Below, piece after piece: positions 1 to 4,853 of a stretch of 9,163 nucleotides of DNA. Made by a program: the position numbers and the translations under genes. This stretch comes from Clostridiales bacterium (lineage in GTDB: Bacteria > Bacillota > Clostridia > Christensenellales > Christensenellaceae): positions 1 through 9,163 of the forward strand of contig JAHZHM010000308.1 of NCBI GenBank assembly GCA_019420265.1. Reading direction: 5' to 3'. The stretch's first letter is position 1; every line of letters starts with the position of its first letter. The notes beneath the pieces were generated by a model that searched no databases, was not told the origin of the DNA, and saw only the letters and a list, made by a program, of their open reading frames with translations.

Positions 1-414
1 CCAGTCGGGGTACATCAGGCAGAAATCGCTCTGGGAGACGGCGTGGCAGATGGCGCCCTTGCGCGCGCCGATATAGGGAACGGCGGCGACATAGTGGTAG
101 TAATCACAGCACGCCAGCAGGGGCGTCAGCGCGTGCAGGGAGGCGTTGAGCCGCGGATGCCTGGGGAAGATGAAGCGGGGCGGCGATGGAAGGTCGAAAA
201 ATAGGCAGACCTCCGGGAACTCTTTTTTGAGGTTGAGCACGGTGTAGCCCGCCAGCCGGGAGAAGGTGCCGCCGTCGCAGAGGCGAAAGGCATGGCAGTT
301 TTGCGCGGTGATGATGCGCCGCAGCTGTGCTTTCAGCGTTTGAGTCAGGTGGTGGCGCGCGCTTTTGGATAGGTGAGAAGGGCCAAAAAGAAGGCAAGTT
401 TTTGGTGAATCCAT
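1..414 (-). CDS. Divergent SLOG/DUF1273-like protein, partial (C-terminus beyond window)
   Basis: The 138 visible residues begin at an ATG at 414-412 and stay open to the window edge. The start is supported by a GCGAGG ribosome site about 7 bases upstream. The layout resembles the SLOG/DUF1273 (Rossmann-like, presumed nucleotide-ligand binding) proteins of Clostridia: a short N-terminal strand TCLLFG (residues 6-11), a helix, a glycine turn GGTFSRLAGYTVL (48-60), then LKKEFPEV (62-69) ahead of a hydrophobic strand. Later ARKGAICHAVSQSDFCLMY (117-135) matches the family's usual 'RN..MV..SD..I.Y' segment. Two normally conserved spots differ: the N-terminal Gly-His-Arg reads Gly-Pro-Ser (11-13), and the usual Phe-Asp after the glycine turn reads Phe-Ser (51-52). 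It lies 20 bp downstream of the XRE gene on the same strand, so the two are probably cotranscribed. Family membership is recalled from pattern, not searched; the ligand and function are unknown. A different-frame reading at 104-397 is a shadow of this gene. Confidence 0.6.
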   Translation of the reverse strand, partial: MDSPKTCLLFGPSHLSKSARHHLTQTLKAQLRRIITAQNCHAFRLCDGGTFSRLAGYTVLNLKKEFPEVCLFFDLPSPPRFIFPRHPRLNASLHALTPLLACCDYYHYVAAVPYIGARKGAICHAVSQSDFCLMYPDW

Positions 415-434
415 GGATGACCTCGCTGAGCCGA

Positions 435-743
435 TTAAAGTTCGGATAGCAGGCGGAAGAACGCTTCTTTACTGCTGTCGGATAATGTATCCCACTTTTC
501 TAACAGTTTGCGCTGTTCCGGGGTGAGCGCAATGGGCTCGCTGTTTACCTCGGCAAAAAACTGGGAAAGAGAGATTCCGAATGCGGCACAAATTTTCTCT
601 AAAGAAGAGATAGAGGGAATATAGGATTTCAAATACCAAGAGGAAATAGTGGATTGCGCGACGCCAGAACATTCCGCCAAGCGGTATTCGCTCCAGCCGC
701 GCTGGGTTCTAAGCTCTGTGATGCGCTGTAAGATTGGGTGCAT
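435..743 (-). CDS. XRE-family helix-turn-helix transcriptional regulator
   Basis: This is a 102-residue protein starting at ATG 743-741, with GGAG at 755-752 as ribosome site. Residues about 5-63 form a Cro/C1-type HTH: SEYRLAECSG (18-27) is the second helix, and AQSTISSWY (29-37) is the recognition helix. It is followed by the family's 'P.I.SLEKIC.AFGISLSQFF' stretch (43-63). The tail LTPEQRKLLEKWDTLSDSSKEAFFRLL is a short helical segment often seen in small clostridial regulators of this type. It has no separate sensor domain, so it probably acts as a dimeric repressor, likely of its own operon. It precedes the SLOG-like gene by 20 bp. Its coding sequence looks AT-richer than that gene and the transporter genes, which may reflect transfer. 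HTH assignment is firm; the regulated targets are inferred. Confidence 0.88.
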   Translation of the reverse strand: MHPILQRITELRTQRGWSEYRLAECSGVAQSTISSWYLKSYIPSISSLEKICAAFGISLSQFFAEVNSEPIALTPEQRKLLEKWDTLSDSSKEAFFRLLSEL

Positions 744-758
744 TCGTTTTTCTCCATC

Positions 759-787
759 TATTATAGTAATGCTTCTTCTTATTATAG
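759..787 (-). promoter_or_regulatory. Probable promoter/operator of the XRE-SLOG unit with tandem 8-bp repeats
   Basis: On the minus strand the 8-mer CTATAATA occurs twice exactly, at 787-780 and 766-759, spaced 21 bp (two helical turns). Each contains TATAAT. The distal copy (786-781) is the better -10: it would start transcription near 774 and keep the GGAG ribosome site inside the message. Starting from the proximal copy would cut into that site. The best -35 for the distal copy, TTAAAA at 810-805 with 18-bp spacing, is weak. The proximal copy could therefore be an operator for the XRE protein. This is inference from position and repetition only. Confidence 0.4.
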
Positions 788-966
788 GGTTGGAAGAATT
801 TGGTTTTTAATATTAAGCACCGTAGGAAAGCATACGATTTGTCGAAGGAACGGGGGGATTATCCGGCGGCCAGCAGGCGAAGGGGGTGCTTTAAAGGCAA
901 AAGGCGTAGTGTTCCGAGTCGGAGCGTTGGTCCGACCATCCGTTTGTTCAAAGAGGACTTTCTCTT

Positions 967-989
967 GTTACTTTTGGCGCAAAAGTAAC
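967..989. repeat. 10-bp-arm palindrome (GTTACTTTTG / CAAAAGTAAC)
   Basis: The arms at 967-976 and 980-989 are perfectly complementary around a GCG loop. There is no T-run immediately after either arm, so it is not a good intrinsic terminator. From memory, similar GTTACTTTTG-type palindromes recur between genes in many bacterial genomes, so this may be one copy of a dispersed repeat. That cannot be tested from one window. Confidence 0.6.
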
Positions 990-995
990 CAAAAC

Positions 996-1101
996 GTGGG
1001 GGTGGGATGTGCGATAAAGGATGTTGGAAACTGTCTGGCTCTTCCGCACAAGTTATACTCCACAAAGCTTTTATCGCCAGCTGCCGTACATACACCCCCA
1101 C
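996..1101. repeat. Nested inverted repeats
   Basis: An outer pair, GTGGGGGTG (996-1004) and CACCCCCAC (1093-1101), encloses an inner pair, GCGATAAA (1011-1018) and TTTATCGC (1070-1077). Both pairs are exact. The spacing between inner and outer arms is unequal (6 versus 15 bases), so the full fold would be imperfect. It may be the remains of a small palindromic element. No coding content is evident in the 51-base core. Confidence 0.45.
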
Positions 1102-1258
1102 ACCCCCAGCTCTGTTCATCCCTAGCCTCGAGCAAAAGAGAGCGAGCGGTGGAAGAAGGAAAAGCGTTGATTTCATTTTAGTGCGGATTTGACAGGAGAT
1201 GGGAAAAGTGAACTTGAATTAAGTACGCAAAATTTTTTTCGTTGTTTTAGTGGGGGTT

Positions 1259-1278
1259 ATTAGGGGCTTGCCCCTAAT
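1259..1278. repeat. Hairpin ATTAGGGGC / GCCCCTAAT
   Basis: A perfect 9-bp stem closes on two T residues. Neither side has an adjoining T-run on the transcribed strand, so it is not a standard terminator. It lies about 80 bp upstream of the -35 of the T-box operon promoter. Confidence 0.55.
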
Positions 1279-1303
1279 GGCCAAGAACGCCCTTGTCCTT
1301 GAA

Positions 1304-1325
1304 CTTGACCTTTTCTCTTGACCTT
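1304..1325. repeat. Direct repeat CTTGACCTT x2
   Basis: Exact copies lie at 1304-1312 and 1317-1325 (13-bp period). Degenerate relatives flank them (TCCTTGA around 1297-1302, CACCTTGG near 1333-1340), giving a run of CTTG/CCTT units just upstream of the promoter. This could be a binding array or simple repeat drift. Confidence 0.4.
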
Positions 1326-1355
1326 CCCATTTCACCTTGGTAGCGAATAAAAACC

Positions 1356-1384
1356 TTGACAAATTTGCCTGTGATCCTTAAAAT
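1356..1384 (+). promoter_or_regulatory. Sigma-A-type promoter of the T-box ABC transporter operon
   Basis: A consensus -35 TTGACA (1356-1361) is separated by 17 bp from TAAAAT (1379-1384), one mismatch from TATAAT. Transcription would start near 1391, about 22 bases ahead of the T-box Stem I, which is the expected arrangement. Confidence 0.85.
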
Positions 1385-1390
1385 GTAACT

Positions 1391-1629
1391 ATTCAATGAA
1401 TAGAAAAATGTCGACCGGGAAGAGTAAGCGCGATGCGGCCTTAAAGAGAGCTTTTGGGTGGTGTGAAAAAGCGGGAGCGCGCGGCGAAGTTCACCCCGCG
1501 AGTTTTTCCGGGTCTGCCCGATATCGCAGCGGACGGCTTTGCCGCCCAAAAGAGCGCCGCCGCAAGGCTGCGTCAAAATCAAGGTGGTACCGCGCAAATG
1601 CGCCCTCGAGAATCTCTCGGGGCTTTTTT
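1391..1629 (+). promoter_or_regulatory. T-box leader riboswitch, predicted Phe (UUC) specifier
   Basis: The hallmark T-box AAGGTGGTACCGCG is at 1581-1594. Stem I is closed by GACC (1413-1416) with GGTC (1511-1514), extended by GGAA/TTCC-type pairs. It contains AGTA (1423-1426), the AGAGAG motif (1445-1450) and the distal loop GGTGGTG (1457-1463). The specifier loop's 3' side reads GAA (1486-1488), then G, then UUC (1490-1492), then A. UUC fits because T-box specifiers usually end in C and are followed by a purine; the in-frame alternative GUU (Val) is followed by C. The bulge UGGU pairs with a tRNA ending in A-CCA, compatible with tRNA-Phe but not with tRNA-Trp, whose discriminator is G. No UGG lies in the loop. 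Uncharged tRNA should favour the antiterminator (AGG and GCGC pairing with GCGC and CCU, about 1582-1606) over the terminator. The T-box itself is near certain; the amino acid is inferred. Confidence 0.92.
1602..1629 (+). terminator. T-box intrinsic terminator
   Basis: The stem is GCCC-CGAGA (with one bulged T) against TCTCG-GGGC around an ATC loop (1602-1623). Six T residues follow (1624-1629). Its 5' arm shares GCCC with the antiterminator, as expected for T-box control. Confidence 0.9.
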
Positions 1630-1654
1630 ATTGCCCTGGTGCAAAACCGTGAGC

Positions 1655-1674
1655 AAAGCAGAAAAATCTGCTTT
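1655..1674 (+). other. Hairpin between T-box terminator and ribosome site
   Basis: AAAGCAGA (1655-1662) and TCTGCTTT (1667-1674) form a perfect 8-bp stem with an AAAA loop. It ends 7 bases before AGGAGG (1682-1687). It could stabilise the 5' end of processed message or affect translation; there is no direct evidence for either. Confidence 0.5.
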
Positions 1675-1696
1675 CAATTTTAGGAGGAACAAAACA

Positions 1697-2722
1697 ATGA
1701 GCAAATGCAAGAAAATCTTGGCCGTTATGCTCTGCGTGCTGATGGTCTGCGTATTTGGCGCAGGCTGCGCGCAGCAGAGCAGTGAGCCCAGCCAGCAGCC
1801 CGATGCTTCGGATAACGCGAGCACGGCGCCCGATGGCGAAAAGTATAAAATTGGCATCATCCAGTATATGGATCATGTCGCGCTGGATTCCGCCCGGGAA
1901 GGCTTCCTGGCAGCGCTGAAGGACAACGGGTATACCGAGGGCGACAACCTGGAGATCGACTATCAGAACGCCCAGGGCGATCAGTCCAACCTCTCCACCA
2001 TCAGCAAGAGCTTCGTCAGCCAGGAGATGGATCTGGTGCTGGGCATCGCGACGCCGGCCGTCCAGTCCATCGCAGGCGAGACCGAGACCATCCCCGTCGT
2101 GGGCACGGCTGTTACGGATTACACGGTTGCCAAGCTGGCCAAGAGCGACGATACCCCTGGCTATAACGTCACGGGCACGAGCGATATGAACCCCATCGAG
2201 GAGCAGATCGAGCTTTTGCAGCAGCTTTGCCCGGATGCCAAGACGGTGGGCGTGCTGTATACCAGCAGCGAAGATAACTCTGTGCTCCAGGCTGGCCTGG
2301 CCAAGCAGTATATCGAGGCGGCTGGGATGGAGTATGTCGAGATGACGGTTACAGGCACGAACGACGTTCAGCAGGCGACGCAGTCCATCGTCAAGAAGTG
2401 CGATGTCATCTATATCCCGACGGACAACACCTTCGCTTCCGCAATTCCCACGGTTTATGGCGTCGTTTCCGAATCCAAGACGCCGGTAATCTGCGGCGAG
2501 GCGGGCATGGTGGAATCTGGCGGCATGGCGACGCTGGGCATCAACTACTACGATCTGGGCTACCAGACCGGCCTGATGGCGATCAAGATCCTCAAGGGCG
2601 AGGCAGAGCCCGCGACGATGCCCATCGAGAAGGCACAGAAGTTCGATTATGTCATCAGCAAAGAGTTCGTGGATGCGATTGGCCTGGAAGTTCCGGCTGA
2701 ATTGCAGCAGTATGTAAAATAA
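1697..2722 (+). CDS. ABC transporter substrate-binding lipoprotein (TrpX/COG2984 type)
   Basis: This 341-residue protein captures the ligand outside the cell for the importer encoded by the next two genes. The start is ATG 1697, with AGGAGG at 1682-1687; the longer open frame upstream only reads through the T-box. Residues 1-24 are a lipoprotein signal peptide: KCKK, a hydrophobic core, then a lipobox ending GAGC with the lipidated Cys at 24. A Ser/Gln/Asp-rich linker follows (about 25-48). The ABC_sub_bind domain (PF04392 type) then runs to the C-terminus, opening with KIGIIQYMDHVALD (51-64) and REGFLAALKDNGY. Family relatives include the streptococcal TrpX of a tryptophan importer, but the T-box here points to phenylalanine, so the substrate is best called an aromatic amino acid, probably Phe. 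A 142-bp spacer rich in hairpins separates it from the permease, which may give the lipoprotein higher expression. Confidence 0.9.
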   Translation: MSKCKKILAVMLCVLMVCVFGAGCAQQSSEPSQQPDASDNASTAPDGEKYKIGIIQYMDHVALDSAREGFLAALKDNGYTEGDNLEIDYQNAQGDQSNLSTISKSFVSQEMDLVLGIATPAVQSIAGETETIPVVGTAVTDYTVAKLAKSDDTPGYNVTGTSDMNPIEEQIELLQQLCPDAKTVGVLYTSSEDNSVLQAGLAKQYIEAAGMEYVEMTVTGTNDVQQATQSIVKKCDVIYIPTDNTFASAIPTVYGVVSESKTPVICGEAGMVESGGMATLGINYYDLGYQTGLMAIKILKGEAEPATMPIEKAQKFDYVISKEFVDAIGLEVPAELQQYVK

Positions 2723-2723
2723 A

Positions 2724-2826
2724 GCCCCGGCGCTTTTGCGGCGCCAGGCAATCAAACGGGGCATGCCCCATAGAGCCGCTCAAGGCGGCACAAGATGAAC
2801 GGCCGGAGCCTTTGGTGCTTCGGCCG
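2724..2826 (+). repeat. Hairpin cluster between lipoprotein and permease genes
   Basis: Several stems sit in the 142-bp spacer. GGCGC (2729-2733) pairs with GCGCC (2741-2745), and GCCCCG (2724-2729) can pair with CGGGGC (2757-2762). GGGGCATGCCCC is a 12-bp palindrome (2758-2769) that competes with the latter. GCCGC (2775-2779) pairs with GCGGC (2785-2789). A 10-bp stem with one G-U pair spans 2800-2809 and 2817-2826. None is followed by a T-run, so partial termination is less likely than RNA processing or protection of the upstream message's 3' end. Confidence 0.55.
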
Positions 2827-2864
2827 CATCATCTAAGAAGTAACAGGAAAATAGAGGGAGAACC

Positions 2865-3758
2865 ATGCTACAAGATTTCATTGGCGCTATCTCGCTGGGC
2901 CTCATCTGGGCCGTTATGGCAATCGCCATCTATATCACCTATAAAATTCTGGATATTGCGGATATGACGGTGGAGGGCAGCCTGACCATGGGCGCGGCCA
3001 TTTCCGCCATCTGCATTTCAAACGGAATGAACCCGTATCTCACGCTGATTCTCGCATTTTGCGGCGGCCTTTGCGCCGGCCTCGTCACGGGCTTTTTCCA
3101 TACAATTTTGAAAATTCCAGCGCTGCTTTCGGGCATTCTGACGATGCTGGCGCTGTATTCCGTAAACCTGCGCATCATGGGCAAGGCAAACGTCTCTCTG
3201 CTCAAGATGGACACGGTTTTTACGCCTTTTGAGAACCTGGGGCTTTCCAAAAACTTCGCGGTCATTGCCGTGATGCTGATTATCGTCAGCATCCTGATCG
3301 CCGCGCTCTACTGGTTTTTTGGCACGGAGCTGGGCTGCGCCATCCGCGCCACGGGCAACAACCGCAAAATGGCGCGGGCTCAGGGCATCAACACTCGTTT
3401 TATGACCATCATTGCCCTCATGCTTTCCAATGGCCTGGTCGGCCTGGGAGGCGCGCTCATCGCTCAAAACCAGAGCTTTGCGGATATGAGCATGGGCATT
3501 GGCAGCATCGTCATTGCGCTGGCCTCGCTCATCATCGGAGAAGTTCTGCTGGGAAAGGGGAATTTCTTTGTGCGGCTGCTTTCGCTGGTGTTTGGCGCGA
3601 TTATCTACCGCATCATCATTGCGTTTGTGCTCTGGCTCGGCATGCCCAGCAACGATTTGCGCCTCTTTACGGCGCTGACGGTTGCCATTGCCCTGGCGCT
3701 GCCCGTATTCCGCGGCTATTTTAGAACGCTCAAAAATTCCTTTCGGAAGGAGGTTTAG
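2865..3758 (+). CDS. ABC transporter permease (TrpY/COG4120, BPD_transp_2 type)
   Basis: This 297-residue integral membrane protein forms the translocation channel. ATG 2865 follows AGGGAG (2855-2860). About eight to nine hydrophobic segments are visible, for example residues 7-25, 40-52, 57-78, 84-103, 131-151, 180-200, 212-230, 238-258 and 266-282. The cytoplasmic loop LGCAIRATGNNRKMARAQGI (156-175) matches the conserved G-A-RA-G-N...GI coupling segment of this permease family. The acidic LDIADMTVEGS (29-39) is also typical of the COG4120 group. It is the second gene of the T-box operon. Its end overlaps the ribosome site of the ATPase gene, which starts 2 bp later, so the two are likely translationally coupled. 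Substrate specificity cannot be read from the permease itself. Confidence 0.9.
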   Translation: MLQDFIGAISLGLIWAVMAIAIYITYKILDIADMTVEGSLTMGAAISAICISNGMNPYLTLILAFCGGLCAGLVTGFFHTILKIPALLSGILTMLALYSVNLRIMGKANVSLLKMDTVFTPFENLGLSKNFAVIAVMLIIVSILIAALYWFFGTELGCAIRATGNNRKMARAQGINTRFMTIIALMLSNGLVGLGGALIAQNQSFADMSMGIGSIVIALASLIIGEVLLGKGNFFVRLLSLVFGAIIYRIIIAFVLWLGMPSNDLRLFTALTVAIALALPVFRGYFRTLKNSFRKEV

Positions 3759-3760
3759 CT

Positions 3761-4558
3761 ATGCTGAAGATTACCGGGCTGGAAAAGACATTTGAAGCAG
3801 GCACGATCAACGAGAAAAAAGCACTTTGCGGCATAGATTTGACGCTTTCCGAGGGCGATTTTGTTACAGTCATCGGAGGCAACGGCGCGGGAAAATCCAC
3901 GCTGCTCAACGCCATTGCAGGCGTTTTCCCCATCGATAAGGGGCATATCTTCCTGGGCGATCAGGAGATCACCAGGCTGCCCGAGCATAAGCGCGCTCGG
4001 CTGCTGGGCCGCGTGTTCCAGGATCCCATGATGGGAACTGCGGCAGATATGGGATTGCAGGAAAACCTCGCCTTGGCTTACCGCCGCGGCCAGCACCGCA
4101 CGCTCAAATGGGGCATTACCAAAATGGAGCGCGCCTTCTTCCGGGAACAGCTTTTGCAGCTGGAGCTGGGGCTGGAGCACCGCATGGCGACAAAAGCCGG
4201 CCTGCTCTCCGGCGGCCAGCGCCAGGCGCTGACGCTGCTGATGGCGACGCTCAAAAAGCCGAATTTGCTGCTGCTGGATGAGCATACCGCAGCGCTGGAC
4301 CCGAAAACGGCGGCTAAGGTTTTGGAGCTTTCGGATAAGATCATCGCCGAGCACCATCTGACGGCCATGATGGTTACGCACAATATGCGCGATGCCATTC
4401 GCCATGGAAACCGCCTGATCATGATGGATAGCGGCAAGATCATTTTGGATATTTCAGGTGAAGAGAAAAAGCGGCTGACGGTGGAGGAGCTTTTGGAGCG
4501 GTTCCAGCAAGTTTCCGGCGCAGGCATCGATAACGACCGCATGCTGCTTTCAAAGTAG
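3761..4558 (+). CDS. ABC transporter ATP-binding protein (TrpZ/COG1101 type)
   Basis: This 265-residue ATPase drives the importer from the cytoplasmic face. The ribosome site AAGGAGG (3747-3753) lies inside the end of the permease gene. All nucleotide-binding motifs are present in order: Walker A GGNGAGKST (39-47), Q-loop VFQDP (Q87), signature LSGGQRQ (149-155), Walker B LLLLDE (169-174), D-loop AALD (177-180) and H-switch VTHNM (H207). The Walker B neighbourhood reads DEHTAALDP, with His where most ABC ATPases have Pro. I recall this as characteristic of the COG1101 group, so it is a family marker and not a defect. It closes the operon; a GC-rich hairpin follows at 4588. Confidence 0.92.
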   Translation: MLKITGLEKTFEAGTINEKKALCGIDLTLSEGDFVTVIGGNGAGKSTLLNAIAGVFPIDKGHIFLGDQEITRLPEHKRARLLGRVFQDPMMGTAADMGLQENLALAYRRGQHRTLKWGITKMERAFFREQLLQLELGLEHRMATKAGLLSGGQRQALTLLMATLKKPNLLLLDEHTAALDPKTAAKVLELSDKIIAEHHLTAMMVTHNMRDAIRHGNRLIMMDSGKIILDISGEEKKRLTVEELLERFQQVSGAGIDNDRMLLSK

Positions 4559-4587
4559 AAAAGAGCTGATACTGGGCTCGGGAAATA

Positions 4588-4614
4588 GGCCCCGCAGGCA
4601 TTGCCCGCGGGGCC
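4588..4614 (+). terminator. Probable terminator hairpin after the ABC operon
   Basis: GGCCCCGC (4588-4595) pairs with GCGGGGCC (4607-4614). After one A-C mismatch, a further GGC/GCC pair closes on an ATT loop. It lies 30 bp after the ATPase stop. The downstream tract (TGCGGTTTCTCT) is only mildly T-rich, so it may be inefficient. Confidence 0.6.
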
Positions 4615-4655
4615 TGCGGTTTCTCTGCGGCCTTAAAGCGGATGGTGAAAGCCGC

Positions 4656-4684
4656 TTGAATTCGGATGGAGGAAAAGGTATAAT
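4656..4684 (+). promoter_or_regulatory. Promoter P1 upstream of the kinase-aldolase genes
   Basis: TTGAAT (4656-4661), 17 bp, then a perfect TATAAT (4679-4684). The -10 overlaps the left arm of the 57-bp palindrome, so any protein or cruciform at the palindrome would affect it directly. Confidence 0.6.
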
Positions 4685-4738
4685 AAACGCACAGCTTTAG
4701 CGGAAGGGCTAGGCCCTTCCGAAGCCTGAGCGTTTATT
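4682..4738. repeat. 57-bp imperfect palindrome in the promoter region
   Basis: The outer arms AATAAACGC (4682-4690) and GCGTTTATT (4730-4738) are perfect complements. The inner arms CGGAAGGGC (4701-4709) and GCCCTTCCG (4713-4721) are also perfect, around TAG. Between them CAGCTT pairs with AAGCCTG apart from one bulged C, with a TAG bulge and an A-A mismatch. No T-run follows. It may be an operator, a mobile palindromic unit or a structured RNA leader. Confidence 0.65.
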
Positions 4739-4775
4739 GACGGCTACCATCGCCGCACAACGCACGCCGATGACA

Positions 4776-4784
4776 TGGTATAAT
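4776..4784 (+). promoter_or_regulatory. Promoter P2 with extended -10 (TGGTATAAT)
   Basis: A perfect TATAAT at 4779-4784 carries the upstream TG dinucleotide (4776-4777). No good -35 lies at normal spacing (CACAAC at 4756-4761), which an extended -10 can tolerate. The TATAAT lies exactly 100 bp downstream of that of P1. Transcription would begin near 4791, about 63 bases before the chosen kinase start. Confidence 0.55.
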
Positions 4785-4853
4785 ATAGCGATTCATTTTC
4801 TAATGGAATTATAATTGGCTCAGGCAAGTGTGAGCAAAAAGGAGTACCCTAGT

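Larger units (their letters stand above)
788..1355. other. Gene-free stretch with inverted and direct repeats
   Basis: I see no convincing gene between the XRE promoter and the T-box promoter. Open frames here (for example 738-1181 plus, 859-1176 minus) lack ribosome sites, recognisable domains and protein-like composition. One overlaps the XRE start region and all run across repeats. The stretch instead holds a palindrome at 967-989, nested inverted repeats at 996-1101, a T-run at about 1233-1239, a hairpin at 1259-1278 and CTTGACCTT direct repeats at 1304-1325. It may be a decayed mobile or repetitive element, or a spacer built from repeats. Confidence 0.5.

Noticed and set aside
967..1101. 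CRISPR array or tRNA-like structure in the gene-free stretch
   Set aside because: The repeats are inverted, occur in single pairs and lack regular spacers; no tRNA arms or T-loop motif are visible.
738..1181. 147-codon plus-strand open frame after the XRE gene
   Set aside because: It has no ribosome site or domain, overlaps the XRE start and promoter, and crosses palindromes; its composition is not protein-like.
1486..1494. Trp specifier in the T-box
   Set aside because: No UGG is present in the specifier loop, and the bulge base U does not match the tRNA-Trp discriminator G.
1454..1696. Long N-terminal extension of the lipoprotein frame
   Set aside because: It reads through the T-box and its terminator. 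The ATG at 1697 has AGGAGG and begins a normal lipoprotein signal peptide.
1628..2764. 378-codon minus-strand open frame opposite the lipoprotein gene
   Set aside because: It is an Arg/His/Leu-rich shadow of a well-supported plus-strand gene, with no recognisable domain.
4171..4300. ABC ATPase defect from His in place of Pro after Walker B
   Set aside because: DEHTAALDP is recalled as usual for this ATPase group and all other motifs are intact.
4815..4853. TTG start giving a 321-residue kinase
   Set aside because: No clear ribosome site precedes it and the extra 13 residues are unlike the family. ATG 4854 has GGAG at good spacing.
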